Source: Dehalococcoidia bacterium (GTDB lineage: Bacteria; Chloroflexota; Dehalococcoidia; DSTF01; JACRBR01). Taken from it: 64,000 nt of DNA. The stretch lies in contig JBBDXD010000010.1 in NCBI GenBank assembly GCA_040902535.1, positions 1-64,000 on the forward strand, given 5' to 3'. The position numbers were made by a program, and so were the translations under genes. Below are positions 16,132-24,310 of this stretch, piece by piece. How positions within the stretch are numbered: the stretch's first letter is position 1; each line of letters begins with the position of its first letter. Below the pieces are notes generated by a model. The model had not been told where the DNA came from. It worked only from the letters and a program-made list of their open reading frames with translations, and ran no database searches.

Positions 16132-16746
16132 TTACGCTCCGCCGCCGGTGATCTCTTCGTAGCGGCGCATCTGCTCCCGCTGCGTTTCGCTCGATGCTTT
16201 CTGCCCGGCACGCACACCCTGACGCACGCGCATACGGATCTTCGCGAGTGCGCCTTGTGGCTCGGGCTCCGGCACAGGCTCAGCCCGGAGGTCGTCCGGG
16301 ATGTGGTCAAGCTGATCGGCCGAGCGCGCGAACAGCCACCACGCAACAGCGATGGCGGCGCCGATCAGCCCGACGATCAGCAGGACGATGAGCAGCTTGC
16401 CGCCGCCGCCCTTCTGCCCTTTCGCGGTTTGCGCGGCGAGCTTCTGCTGCGTCTTCGCGGCGGCCTTCGCTGCGTCGCGTGCCACCTTCTCGCGCCTGTC
16501 TTCGTCCTTCTTCTTCTTCTTGGACGTCGGCTCGAACTCCAATTCGATCTTGCCGAACGGCGTCACGAACTCGATTTCTCGCTCGAGCTCGTCGTCTTCG
16601 TCCTTCTTCCTCTTGTTGCGCTTCTTGCCCTCATCCGGCTTCGCCTGGACGACGTCCGATGATGCGGGCGCGAAGACCTCGGGCTTCTCTTCCTCGCGGT
16701 CGAGGACGGCTGCGGTTCCGTTAGTGGTGTGTTCGTCGCTTGCCAC
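16132..16746 (-). CDS. Highly charged single-helix membrane protein, unknown function
   Basis: 204 residues starting at GTG 16746, which has AGGAGGT 7 bp upstream. The first 115 residues are rich in Lys, Glu and Asp, with runs such as KKRNKRKKDEDDELEREIE and KKKKKDEDRR, followed by an Ala/Lys/Gln helical stretch that may be coiled coil. One membrane helix (about 117-144, KLLIVLLIVGLIGAAIAVAWWLFA) is followed by a Pro/Glu linker and a basic tail ending EEITGGGA. The charged part probably lies in the cytoplasm. No family recognised. The next gene downstream is tRNA-Ser. Confidence 0.65.
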   Translation of the reverse strand: MASDEHTTNGTAAVLDREEEKPEVFAPASSDVVQAKPDEGKKRNKRKKDEDDELEREIEFVTPFGKIELEFEPTSKKKKKDEDRREKVARDAAKAAAKTQQKLAAQTAKGQKGGGGKLLIVLLIVGLIGAAIAVAWWLFARSADQLDHIPDDLRAEPVPEPEPQGALAKIRMRVRQGVRAGQKASSETQREQMRRYEEITGGGA

Positions 16747-16789
16747 GTGGCACCTCCTTGTGTGATGGCAATCGAAGACAGCGCGTAAC

Positions 16790-17146
16790 TTAATGTTTTG
16801 GCTTGTCGCCACCTGCGCCGGTCAGCCCGGCGATCACGCTCGCCGCGCGGCGCACGCCGGCGGCGACGCCGTACGCGCGGACAATCGGCGTGACCGCCGC
16901 TTCCGAGACGAAGGTGACGGTGCCGCGCACCTGGTTCGTAGTGCTCCTCGCGGAATCGAGCAGCGGCCGCACATTGTCATCGAGCACGGAGTTCGACTTC
17001 TTGAGCAGCGCGCGGAGCAGCAAGCCGAGCACGATGGTAATGACCATCGCGACGACGAAGAATGCCGCGACGGCGATCCCCATGAAGATGATCACCCAGT
17101 CGCGGAAGGTCTCCACGAACAGCAATGAAGGATCGAACACGGTCAA
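16790..17146 (-). CDS. Small membrane protein of unknown function (DUF948-like layout)
   Basis: 118 residues with one long hydrophobic helix at about 17-45 (VIIFMGIAVAAFFVVAMVI), then a helical region with regularly spaced V/L residues (SVLDDNVRPLLDSARSTTNQV) and a basic C-terminus. This helix-plus-amphipathic layout resembles DUF948 general-stress proteins, but the match is only by pattern. ATG at 17146 with AGGAGCTTG upstream. It lies upstream of the charged membrane protein gene with a 43-bp gap and the same direction, so an operon is likely. Confidence 0.65.
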   Translation of the reverse strand: MTVFDPSLLFVETFRDWVIIFMGIAVAAFFVVAMVITIVLGLLLRALLKKSNSVLDDNVRPLLDSARSTTNQVRGTVTFVSEAAVTPIVRAYGVAAGVRRAASVIAGLTGAGGDKPKH

Positions 17147-17257
17147 GCTCCTTCGTGCGGCGCGCGACGATCATAGCATGAGCGCGGGGGCCGCCAAATG
17201 GCATGGTTTGACACGCCCGCGGACTGCCATGCGCGAGTAAGGCGGAGCCTGCCGCCG

Positions 17258-17869
17258 TCATGATCCGGCAACGGTCATGCGCCGGAACCGCCAGAGCCGC
17301 CAGGCTACCGTCGCGTAGCTGAGCGCGCCCATGACCACCAGGGCCCAGTACGCCTGCCCGAGCACGGCGCCCGCAGCGAGGACGAGCAGCCGCACGTCGC
17401 GTGAAGCCACGCCTAGCAGGTCCGACGCGATGTCCAACCCGCCCTCGCGTTCGAGGCGTGCGCGCGAGTACGAGACCATCAGAAACCCGACGGCCGCCGC
17501 CAGCCCGACGAGCAACGGCTCCGGCCAGTCCTCGTGCTCGAGCGCCCACCACGCCATGCCGCCCGCGATCGCCGCGTCGGCGTACCGGTCCAGCGCCGCG
17601 TCGAACAGGCCGCCGAACTTGCTCGCCATGCCTTTGACGCGCGCGAGGTCGCCATCGACGCCATCGACGATCGACGACAACTGGATCAGCACGCCAGCTT
17701 CGATGTTGCGGCCGATCGCCAGCAGCGCGAGCGCACCGGCGGCGATCGCGAACGCGATCACCGATGCCTGGTTCGGCGTCAGCGGCGTGTGCGCGAGCGC
17801 AGCGGCGATGGGGACGGAAAACCGGCGGTTGATGTAGCGGGAGACCGGCCCTTCAAGCGCCCCGGGCAT
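17258..17869 (-). CDS. CDP-alcohol phosphatidyltransferase family protein
   Basis: 203 residues, several membrane helices. The full active-site signature DG-x2-AR-x8-G-x3-D-x3-D is present: DGDLAR, then G, FD and LD (within residues about 67-90). The enzyme transfers a phosphoalcohol from a CDP-alcohol to an acceptor hydroxyl. The ATG at 17869 overlaps the end of the nucleotidyltransferase gene by 17 bp. The pair mirrors the two halves of archaeal IPCT/DIPPS, which makes CDP-inositol and then di-myo-inositol phosphate phosphate. A role in inositol phospholipid or osmolyte synthesis is therefore inferred. Confidence 0.88.
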   Translation of the reverse strand: MPGALEGPVSRYINRRFSVPIAAALAHTPLTPNQASVIAFAIAAGALALLAIGRNIEAGVLIQLSSIVDGVDGDLARVKGMASKFGGLFDAALDRYADAAIAGGMAWWALEHEDWPEPLLVGLAAAVGFLMVSYSRARLEREGGLDIASDLLGVASRDVRLLVLAAGAVLGQAYWALVVMGALSYATVAWRLWRFRRMTVAGS

Positions 17870-18584
17870 GCTCACGCCAGAGCCCGCCGCCTGCGAGCAT
17901 CTCGTCCGCGCGGCGCAGGTCTTCGGGCGTGTCGATATCGATCCAGCGGTAGCCGCTGACATCGACCGCATCCAGCCCGCCGGAGCGCGCCAGCGTGGCG
18001 AATACGGCGCCGGCCTCGCCGTCGCGCAGGTCGGGCGTCATCGTGTCGAAGATGCCGGGCGTACACCAGAACATTCCGGTATCGAGCGCGTTCCACTCGG
18101 CGATGCCTTTGCCCAGGTCGATGACGAGCCCTTCGCGCACGTGCGCCAGCGTGGCCTCACCGGCGCGCGTGTCGGCGCCGTGCGTGTGCTCGACGGCGAG
18201 CCTGCAGCGTCCATCCGCATTGTCGATCAGGGCGCGCGCCAGATCCGGCTCGACGAGGTGATCCGCCATCGCCAGCACGAAGGAGCCATCGACCACCGTG
18301 CGCGCCGACCAGAGCGAGCGTGCGTTGCCGAGCATGAACTCCTCGTTCTCGACGAAACGGATGCGCATACCGCACGGTGAAAGGTCATCGAGCGCGCGGC
18401 GGATCTGTTCGCCGCGGTAGCCCAGCACGACCACCACGTCGTTCACACCGGCTGTGCGCAATGCATCGAGCACGTGATTTATGATCGGGCGGCCGCGCAG
18501 CTTCAACAGCGGCTTCGGGGTGTCCGATGTGAGCGGGTACAGTCTGCCACCGTCGCCGGCGGCGATGATTACTGCTTGCATCAC
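17853..18584 (-). CDS. Sugar/polyol-phosphate nucleotidyltransferase
   Basis: 243 residues of the NTP_transferase fold. The signature AAGDGGRLYPLTSDTPKPLL (about 8-27) holds the NTP-binding loop and the Pro-Lys-Pro-Leu motif. LAMADHLVEPDL contains the Mg-binding Asp, and DVSGYRWIDIDTPEDLRRAD, near the end, is typical of cytidylyltransferases and sugar nucleotidyltransferases. Coupling to a CDP-alcohol transferase suggests it makes the CDP-activated substrate, for example CDP-inositol. Start may be either of two adjacent ATGs (18584 or 18581). Confidence 0.88.
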   Translation of the reverse strand: MMQAVIIAAGDGGRLYPLTSDTPKPLLKLRGRPIINHVLDALRTAGVNDVVVVLGYRGEQIRRALDDLSPCGMRIRFVENEEFMLGNARSLWSARTVVDGSFVLAMADHLVEPDLARALIDNADGRCRLAVEHTHGADTRAGEATLAHVREGLVIDLGKGIAEWNALDTGMFWCTPGIFDTMTPDLRDGEAGAVFATLARSGGLDAVDVSGYRWIDIDTPEDLRRADEMLAGGGLWREHARGA

Positions 18585-18767
18585 TCAACGCTTCTGGGCG
18601 TACCTGACGAGTACGCGAATGGCGCCCGCAACGTGCGGACGCCTCCCATCCACCTTGACCTTACGTCGAGTGTCGCGCAGTTGTCAAAGGTGCTTGCCAC
18701 ATCGGGTATGGCGAATTTATATCGAATCCACTCGAACCAGGCTCATGTCAACCGTTTCTTGTGCGCG

Positions 18768-19262
18768 TTAGAACGGCAGACCTTTGAGCCCCTGCATGCC
18801 CTTCACAGCGGCAATGTCGCCGCCGTGACCGACTGAGTGCACGCCCGCCAGTTGCATCAGCCACGCCGCGGTCTTCGTGCCGAAGAACTGTGTCTCGATC
18901 TCACGGTCGAGGTCAGCGTCCTTCATCGTCGCGACGTGGTCGAGCGCCGCCTTCTGGACGTTCTTGCCGTAGTCCATGATCGCGTCCATCGAGATCTGTC
19001 CGTCGTAGTTCCACACTTCGAGCGGGCTGGCGGGCAACCCGTTCGCCTGCGCGACCTGCGCCCATGATGGCTGTCCGCCCTTGATCAGCGTGATCACGAA
19101 GAAGTCGATCGATGAGAGCGCGTGCACGTGCGACTTCGCGATCGAGTTGCAGGTGCCCTCGGGCTTCCAGTTGTACTGCGCCTCGTCCATACCGCCGGCG
19201 CACGTGTTGAACAGCCCAAACGCGGTCTCCAGGTCGGTCTTGGCGTAGGTAACGGCGTCCAT
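18768..19262 (-). CDS. DinB-like superfamily protein
   Basis: 164 residues. The helical pattern and the conserved His positions fit the DinB/YfiT-like four-helix bundle: SHVHALSSIDFFVITLIKGG early, KNVQKAALDHV in the middle and LMQLAGVHSVGHGGDIAAVKG at the end. These proteins often bind a metal through three His residues and include thiol-dependent transferases, but the substrate is unknown here. GGAGGACC precedes the ATG at 19262. Single gene, divergent from the small gene at 19472. Confidence 0.78.
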   Translation of the reverse strand: MDAVTYAKTDLETAFGLFNTCAGGMDEAQYNWKPEGTCNSIAKSHVHALSSIDFFVITLIKGGQPSWAQVAQANGLPASPLEVWNYDGQISMDAIMDYGKNVQKAALDHVATMKDADLDREIETQFFGTKTAAWLMQLAGVHSVGHGGDIAAVKGMQGLKGLPF

Positions 19263-19321
19263 CTGGTCCTCCTGGTTCGTCGCCCGACGTTCGACAAGCG
19301 ACTATTGTTATGCAAGCCACG

Positions 19322-19338
19322 GCAGAATGCCATTCTGC
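19322..19338. promoter_or_regulatory. Perfect 17-bp palindrome GCAGAATG-C-CATTCTGC, candidate operator
   Basis: The palindrome lies between the divergent genes starting at 19262 (minus) and 19472 (plus), 60 bp before the DinB-like ATG. The symmetry and position suit a dimeric regulator. No regulator is identified. Confidence 0.4.
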
Positions 19339-19471
19339 GCGCTCAACGTCAAGAGGCCGCCCGTGCGGTCTCGCGGCGGCATTGCAGATTGAACGCAGCC
19401 GCCATCGTGGCGTTCCGTGCGCCGGCCGCGAGGCGTAGGCTGAATAGGCAAGCTCTTACCGGAGGGACACG

Positions 19472-19717
19472 ATGGCCAACCTCGAGAAGATGCACGGGTA
19501 TGACCGGCGCGACGTCCAGATGCTGTTCCAGCAGACAAACGCCGGCGATTGGAACGCGGCGATTGCCTGGCTGCGCTCCGAGGGCTATCGCCAGCTAGCG
19601 CCGGGCCACGCCGAAAGCATGCTGCTCGACCTGGAGCGCCTCCAGCACGATCACGAGCCTTTCGTCCGCGACCCGTTGCAGGTGTACGGGCTTGCGATGC
19701 AAAAGCACCAGGCATGA
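19472..19717 (+). CDS. Small acidic/aromatic protein, 81 residues, unknown function
   Basis: I do not recognise this gene. It starts at ATG 19472 with CCGGAGGGAC upstream and encodes 81 residues with no signal peptide or membrane helix. The sequence is predicted helical (YDRRDVQMLFQQTNAGDWNA, LLDLERLQHDH). The N-terminal half has a helix-turn-helix-like spacing that recalls UBA-type or similar three-helix folds, a weak inference. It is convergent with the phosphoesterase gene ending at 19730. Confidence 0.6.
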   Translation: MANLEKMHGYDRRDVQMLFQQTNAGDWNAAIAWLRSEGYRQLAPGHAESMLLDLERLQHDHEPFVRDPLQVYGLAMQKHQA

Positions 19718-19729
19718 GGCGAACGACAC

Positions 19730-20581
19730 TCAGGTGCTTGCGCGCGCAGCGTCGTGACGTGTCTTAAACGTCGAGAGCCAATCTCCGGTAACAGGGCTGA
19801 GTTCGCCACGGTCGGTGTCGAGGATCGCCATACAGCCTTGCATGAGTCCGCGCGCTTCGGGCGCCCAACGGCGGGACGGCACGAGCGCGCTGAGCAGCAG
19901 GCAGACCGTACCGGAATGTAGCGCTGGGCCAACGAGCGTATGCGCGTGTCCCGCGACATGCCATCGCGGCGCAATTTGATCGACTAGTGCGGTGATGAGC
20001 ATGGATCCCTGAACGTCGCCGCGGAAGCCCGTGCTGCTTCCATACGGCCCCTGGTGGGTGATGAGCAAGTCGAGTGAACCCGGGGTGGAGGACAATAGCC
20101 GTTCGTACGCCGCCCGAGAGATGACGTCGGCGCCACGCCCTTCCTCGACGCCGCCGAGAAACGCGATGCGGAGGGTCGCAAGCCCGATAACGGTGTCGTC
20201 CGGGACGTAGCGAAGCAGATCGTACGCATCGACGGCAGCGGTGCCGGTGCCGTCGACCGGAAGTGCATCGAGCCACGCGAAATCTTCGTGATTGCCCCGC
20301 AGAAAGTAGATGGGAGCGACGAGTTGCCGGCGGAGGCTGCGAAACTCTGTGGATTCCGCAGCGCCCGGGTTAAGAAGCCGCGCGAAATCACCCTCGGACG
20401 GGTCGAGCGCGGAGTGGATGAACGTGGCGCCATCGGCCTGCGCCATATCGGGAAACGCGCCCATGTCTCCGACCTGGATGACGAGGTCGAACCGCCGCGC
20501 GATTCGATGCTGTAGCGCCACGATGGCGCGGAACGCGTCGAGTACGCGACCGTGTACATCGCCAAGCAGTCCGATGAGCAC
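19730..20581 (-). CDS. Calcineurin-like metallophosphoesterase
   Basis: 283 residues with the complete metallophosphoesterase motif set: GDVHG, GDMG, GNHE and GHAH, with the extra His in LLITHQGPYG. The domain binds two metals and cleaves phosphate esters; the substrate is unknown. The GTG at 20581 begins right after the mnmA stop (1 nt between), so it is co-translated with mnmA. A much longer upstream frame would run inside mnmA and was rejected. Confidence 0.85.
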   Translation of the reverse strand: MLIGLLGDVHGRVLDAFRAIVALQHRIARRFDLVIQVGDMGAFPDMAQADGATFIHSALDPSEGDFARLLNPGAAESTEFRSLRRQLVAPIYFLRGNHEDFAWLDALPVDGTGTAAVDAYDLLRYVPDDTVIGLATLRIAFLGGVEEGRGADVISRAAYERLLSSTPGSLDLLITHQGPYGSSTGFRGDVQGSMLITALVDQIAPRWHVAGHAHTLVGPALHSGTVCLLLSALVPSRRWAPEARGLMQGCMAILDTDRGELSPVTGDWLSTFKTRHDAARAST

Positions 20582-20582
20582 A

Positions 20583-21668
20583 CTAATCGCGGGCGGCGCG
20601 CAGGATGGGCCCGCCGCCGAGCACTTCATCGCCCTGGTAGAACACGGCGGCCTGGCCCGGCGTGATCGCGCGTTGCGGACGGTCGAAGACGACGCGCGCT
20701 GATCGTTCATCGAGCGGGGTCACCGTGGCGGGCGCCGCCGGTGTGCGATAACGGATCTTCGCATCGACGCGTATGTCGCCGGACGGCGGCGCGCCGCTCA
20801 GCCAGTTCACGCGTTCGACGATCGCCTCACGTGACATCAGGTCCTGTTCGGAACCAACCGTCACGACGTTCAGCTCGGGATCGATCGCCGTCACGAAGCG
20901 CTTCGCACCGACGGCGACGCCGATACCGCGACGCTGCCCGACGGTGAAGCCGGCGATGCCATCGTGCTCGCCGAGCAGATCGCCGCGCGCGTCGCGGATG
21001 TCGCCGGGGCGCGCTTCGCTGCGTTCGCGCACGAATCGCTTGTAATCGCCGTCCGGCACGAAGCAAATATCGGCGCTGTCTGGCTTCTCGGCCAACTCGA
21101 GCCGCAAGTCGCGCGCCATATCCCGGATCTGCGGCTTGGCGTACGCCCCGACGGGGAACATCGTCTTCGCGAGTTCCACCTGGCCCATCGTGTACAGCAC
21201 GTACGACTGGTCTTTGTCCGGGTCCACCGCTCGCCGCAGCCGGTAGCGCGCGCCGTCGCGGTCGATCCGTGCGTAATGGCCGGTGGCGAGGAAGTCGGCA
21301 TCGAAGGCGACGGCGCGGTCGAGCAGCGCACGAAACTTCACGTGCTCGTTGCAGGCGAGGCACGGGTTGGGCGTGCGGCCGCGGCCGTATTCTGCGACGA
21401 AGTAGTGGATGACGCGGTCGTGGAACTCGCGTTCCATGTTCAGCACGTAGTGCGGGATGCCGATCGCGTCGGCGGCCTGGCGTGCGTCGTCGGTGTCTTC
21501 GACCGAGCAGCAGCGGCGCTTGCCGGCGGGCGCCTCCTTATCATCGAGCGTCCAGAGGCGCATCGTGATGCCGATGACGTCGTAACCTTCGCGCGCCAGG
21601 ATGCCCGCTGCGACGGCCGAATCGACGCCGCCGCTCATGGCTACGACTGCGCGCTGCTTCCGCGACAT
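20583..21668 (-). CDS. mnmA: tRNA 2-thiouridine(34) synthase MnmA
   Basis: 361 residues. It thiolates U34 in tRNA-Lys, -Glu and -Gln. The PP-loop is AMSGGVDSAVAAGIL (about 10-24). The two catalytic cysteines are in TPNPCLACNEHVKF and in ADICFVPDGDY. The regions KPDSADICF and GFTVGQRRG are family hallmarks, and the C-terminal beta barrel ends with GQAAVFYQGDEVLGGG. ATG at 21668 is chosen since the first strand and PP-loop follow directly. The next gene starts 1 nt past its stop. Confidence 0.96.
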   Translation of the reverse strand: MSRKQRAVVAMSGGVDSAVAAGILAREGYDVIGITMRLWTLDDKEAPAGKRRCCSVEDTDDARQAADAIGIPHYVLNMEREFHDRVIHYFVAEYGRGRTPNPCLACNEHVKFRALLDRAVAFDADFLATGHYARIDRDGARYRLRRAVDPDKDQSYVLYTMGQVELAKTMFPVGAYAKPQIRDMARDLRLELAEKPDSADICFVPDGDYKRFVRERSEARPGDIRDARGDLLGEHDGIAGFTVGQRRGIGVAVGAKRFVTAIDPELNVVTVGSEQDLMSREAIVERVNWLSGAPPSGDIRVDAKIRYRTPAAPATVTPLDERSARVVFDRPQRAITPGQAAVFYQGDEVLGGGPILRAARD

Positions 21669-21756
21669 GGAATCGCCATCCTCCCGCACCGATCGTAGCA
21701 AACGGCGCCGGCGCGCACGGTTGTATACTTCGAATGCCCGCTGCCGAGTCTGGGGC

Positions 21757-22122
21757 ATGGAAGCACGGAGCCGCCTACTGGAGTCCGCAGATCTCGCCCA
21801 GCGCATCGCCGATGTCCTGTCCGAACGACAGGCCGACGACATCGTGCTGATGGACATCAGCAAAGTCTCGTCGTTCACCGACTACTTCGTGCTCGCCACC
21901 GCCGGTAACCGGCGGCAGATGAGCGCCATCATCGAATCGCTTGACCGCGATCTGCGTGACGACGGCATCCGTCCGAGTCGCACGGAGGGGCAACCGGACT
22001 CCGGCTGGGTGCTGATCGACTTCGGCGACGCGATCGTCCACCTCTTCGCCCCGGAGGAGCGCACCTACTACAACCTCGAAGGGCTGTGGTCTAAGGGCGT
22101 GTCCGTCGTCCACATGCAATAG
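21757..22122 (+). CDS. rsfS: Ribosomal silencing factor RsfS
   Basis: 121 residues. The family core VSSFTDYFVLATAGNRRQMSA and GWVLIDFGDAIVHLFAPEER and the end YYNLEGLW are all present. RsfS binds uL14 and keeps the ribosomal subunits apart when nutrients are short. The ATG at 21757 was taken; a TATACT -10 box at 21724-21729 would start transcription about 20 bp upstream of it. It is divergent from mnmA. It stands without the usual nadD neighbour. Confidence 0.95.
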   Translation: MEARSRLLESADLAQRIADVLSERQADDIVLMDISKVSSFTDYFVLATAGNRRQMSAIIESLDRDLRDDGIRPSRTEGQPDSGWVLIDFGDAIVHLFAPEERTYYNLEGLWSKGVSVVHMQ

Positions 22123-22131
22123 CCGGCCCGG

Positions 22132-22758
22132 CTAAGCGCCATCGTCGTCGCCGTAGAGAACATCCTCGAACACCTGGCGGCCACGCGCGACGGCCTGCTC
22201 GAACGTCAGTTGTTCACCCGATTTCCCCGGATGCCGCGATCGCCATGCGACGAGGTGATCGCCGGAACAGAAGAAATTGAGATCCGGACACAGATCGGTG
22301 GCCGCCACGCAGCCATCTTGCATCTCCCCCAGCCATACGGCCGTGCCAACCGGCGCGTGCGCAAGGACGTGGCCGTCGCGCACCTCAACCTCGATCGCGC
22401 TGCCGCAGTTCGCACATTCGGACGCGATGCGAGCGTCGCGGCGGAGCATGAACGGCATGCCCAACGCGTCGATGGCGCACATCGAGTACACATGCGTGCC
22501 GCCCGCGAGCAGCACGCGATGAGGGGTCGGATCGTTCGAAAAGGGATACGCGTGCGTAATCGTCGAATCGTTGGGATTGCGATGAATCGCGCCACGCTGT
22601 TCCAATGCAATCACCATCCTGTTCGCTTCCGCGACGCTCTCAAGCGAAAAGCGCACCTGAATCTCATCTAGCGTTGGCGAGCGCCCGCAGTCCGCGAAGG
22701 TTTCCAGGACGAATCGATGCAGCGGATCGCGACGTGGCAGTTGGATCGGCATACGCAT
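22132..22758 (-). CDS. Organomercurial (alkylmercury) lyase-like protein
   Basis: 208 residues with the MerB layout. An N-terminal winged-helix-like part (GRSPTLDEIQVRFSLESVAEA) is followed by the catalytic region. MCAIDALG contains Cys94 and Asp97, the C-x-x-D pair that protonates the C-Hg bond in MerB, and NFFCSGDHL contains Cys164, the third essential residue. Two extra Cys (SECANCGS) could bind metal. No merR, merA or merT is nearby; the gene sits 8 bp downstream of tsaE. Function on mercury is inferred from conserved residues, and other roles remain possible. Confidence 0.8.
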   Translation of the reverse strand: MRMPIQLPRRDPLHRFVLETFADCGRSPTLDEIQVRFSLESVAEANRMVIALEQRGAIHRNPNDSTITHAYPFSNDPTPHRVLLAGGTHVYSMCAIDALGMPFMLRRDARIASECANCGSAIEVEVRDGHVLAHAPVGTAVWLGEMQDGCVAATDLCPDLNFFCSGDHLVAWRSRHPGKSGEQLTFEQAVARGRQVFEDVLYGDDDGA

Positions 22759-22766
22759 GGATCGTA

Positions 22767-23237
22767 CTAACGCCTGGCCCCCGGCGCGACCTTGCGCGCG
22801 ATCTCGATATAGCGATCGCCGTGGGCCTCGATGCGGATCAGGCGTCCCTTCGCGCCCTCGTACCCCAGTTCGACGCGCAGGTGCTCCGGCGGCAACTCGC
22901 CCGGCGCCCGCTCCGGCCACTCGACGATCAGCACGCCGGCGGCCGCCAGTTCGTCCAGCGCCAACTCGGCGACCTGCTCAGGGTCTTCCAGCCGGTAGAG
23001 GTCGGCGTGGTACATGCGCAGGCGCGGACCCTGGTACTCGTTCATGATCACGAACGACGAAGACTTGATCGGGTCATCGATGCCCATCCCGCGGCCGATG
23101 CCCTGCGCCAGCACCGTCTTCCCCGTGCCGAGTTCGCCCGATAGCAGCACGACGTCTCCGGCGTCCAGCATGCGGCCGATGCGCTCGCCGATGCGACGCG
23201 TCGCCGCGGGCGTCGACGTGTGCCGTTCGACGCTCAT
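22767..23237 (-). CDS. tsaE: tRNA threonylcarbamoyladenosine biosynthesis ATPase TsaE
   Basis: 156 residues. Walker A is GELGTGKTVLAQGI (about 36-49). DPIKSSSFVIMNEY and MYHADLYRLEDPE are family motifs with the Asp of Walker B, and VEWPERAP near residue 104 is also typical. TsaE works with TsaB and TsaD to make t6A37 in ANN-decoding tRNAs. Its start overlaps the stop of thiL by 4 bp, giving a thiL-tsaE unit. TsaB is encoded separately at 49936. Confidence 0.95.
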   Translation of the reverse strand: MSVERHTSTPAATRRIGERIGRMLDAGDVVLLSGELGTGKTVLAQGIGRGMGIDDPIKSSSFVIMNEYQGPRLRMYHADLYRLEDPEQVAELALDELAAAGVLIVEWPERAPGELPPEHLRVELGYEGAKGRLIRIEAHGDRYIEIARKVAPGARR

Positions 23238-24250
23238 CCGCGTTTCAGGTGATCGAAGCCCGCATGGTCGAGCGCCACTTCCTTGCCGGCGGCATCGAGC
23301 ACGCGGACGCGTGCGTCGCCTTCGACGATCTGGCCGACAATCGTCAGAGGCGCGTTAAGACCTGTGCTGACGTTGGCGAGCACGTCATCGCGCGCGACCA
23401 ACAGCAGTTCGTAGTCCTCGCCTGCCGTCGCGGCGATCGCGCGCGCAGCGTCGGGATACGCGGCGACCAGTGATGGATCGATCGGGACGCGGTCGATCGC
23501 CAGGTCCGCCCCGGCGTTCGATGCCTTGCAGATGTGCCCCAGGTCCTGCACGAGCCCGTCGCTGATGTCCATGCCGCAGTGCACGCCCGCCGTGACCGCC
23601 GCTCGGCCGGCATCGACGCGCGGCCGCGGCCGCATGTGCCGCCGTACGAGTGCGGCGTGAACGTCGCTGCGCCTGCCGCCGCCTTCGAGCAGGGCGCGCA
23701 GGCCGCCGCCCGAGCCGCCGAGCGGACCCGTGACCGCGACGCCATCGCCAGGGAGGGCGGCGCTGCGACGCAGCAACAGCGGCGAGCCGTCGGCGGCGCA
23801 CATGGCCTCACCCATAAGCGCGATCGTGACGGTGAAGACCGGCGACGCCACGACATCGCCGCCGGCGACGGTCACGTTGTACGCGGAGGCGCATTCGCCG
23901 ATGCCGGCGTACAACTCGTCGAGCGCATCGAGGTGCGTTTCCGCCGGGACGCAGAGGGTGACGAGCGCGAACGACGGCGCGCCACCCATCGCGGCGATAT
24001 CGCTGACGTTAGAGGCCAGCGCCTTCCAGCCTATGTCGCGCCAGGCGGCCTGGTCGGGCAGGAAGTGCCCGCCGGCGACCATGGTGTCCGTCGTGGCGAT
24101 GACGAAGGCATCGCCGCAACGCCAGACCGCCGCGTCGTCGCCGATGCCGGCGATCAAGCGCTCATCGCTCGGCAAGCCCAGCATGCGCGTAAGCCGCTCG
24201 ATCAGGCCGAATTCGCCGAGGTCGCCGGCCGTCAGACCATCGCGTTCCAT
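23234..24250 (-). CDS. thiL: Thiamine-monophosphate kinase
   Basis: 338 residues. ThiL phosphorylates thiamine monophosphate to the active diphosphate cofactor. Seen: LGEFGLIERL start, GIGDDAAVW with the Mg-binding Asp residues, TTDTMVAGGHFL, KALASNVSDIAAMGGAP and GGDVVAS, then MDISDGLVQDLGHICKAS and GEDYELLLV. The ATG at 24250 is chosen as the family start is GEFGLI a few residues later; a longer frame runs upstream over a divergent gene. Confidence 0.95.
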   Translation of the reverse strand: MERDGLTAGDLGEFGLIERLTRMLGLPSDERLIAGIGDDAAVWRCGDAFVIATTDTMVAGGHFLPDQAAWRDIGWKALASNVSDIAAMGGAPSFALVTLCVPAETHLDALDELYAGIGECASAYNVTVAGGDVVASPVFTVTIALMGEAMCAADGSPLLLRRSAALPGDGVAVTGPLGGSGGGLRALLEGGGRRSDVHAALVRRHMRPRPRVDAGRAAVTAGVHCGMDISDGLVQDLGHICKASNAGADLAIDRVPIDPSLVAAYPDAARAIAATAGEDYELLLVARDDVLANVSTGLNAPLTIVGQIVEGDARVRVLDAAGKEVALDHAGFDHLKRG

Positions 24251-24298
24251 TGCGGCAGTATGACCGCTGTGGGGGCATCGCACAGATGCTGCGCGGGG

Positions 24299-24304
24299 TA
24301 GGAT
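24299..24304 (+). promoter_or_regulatory. TANNNT box (TAGGAT) for leaderless transcript
   Basis: TAGGAT ends 6 bp before the ATG at 24311. There is no ribosome-binding site. This repeats the arrangement seen at hpf and at the gene starting at 35142. Confidence 0.4.
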
Positions 24305-24310
24305 CGCCGC

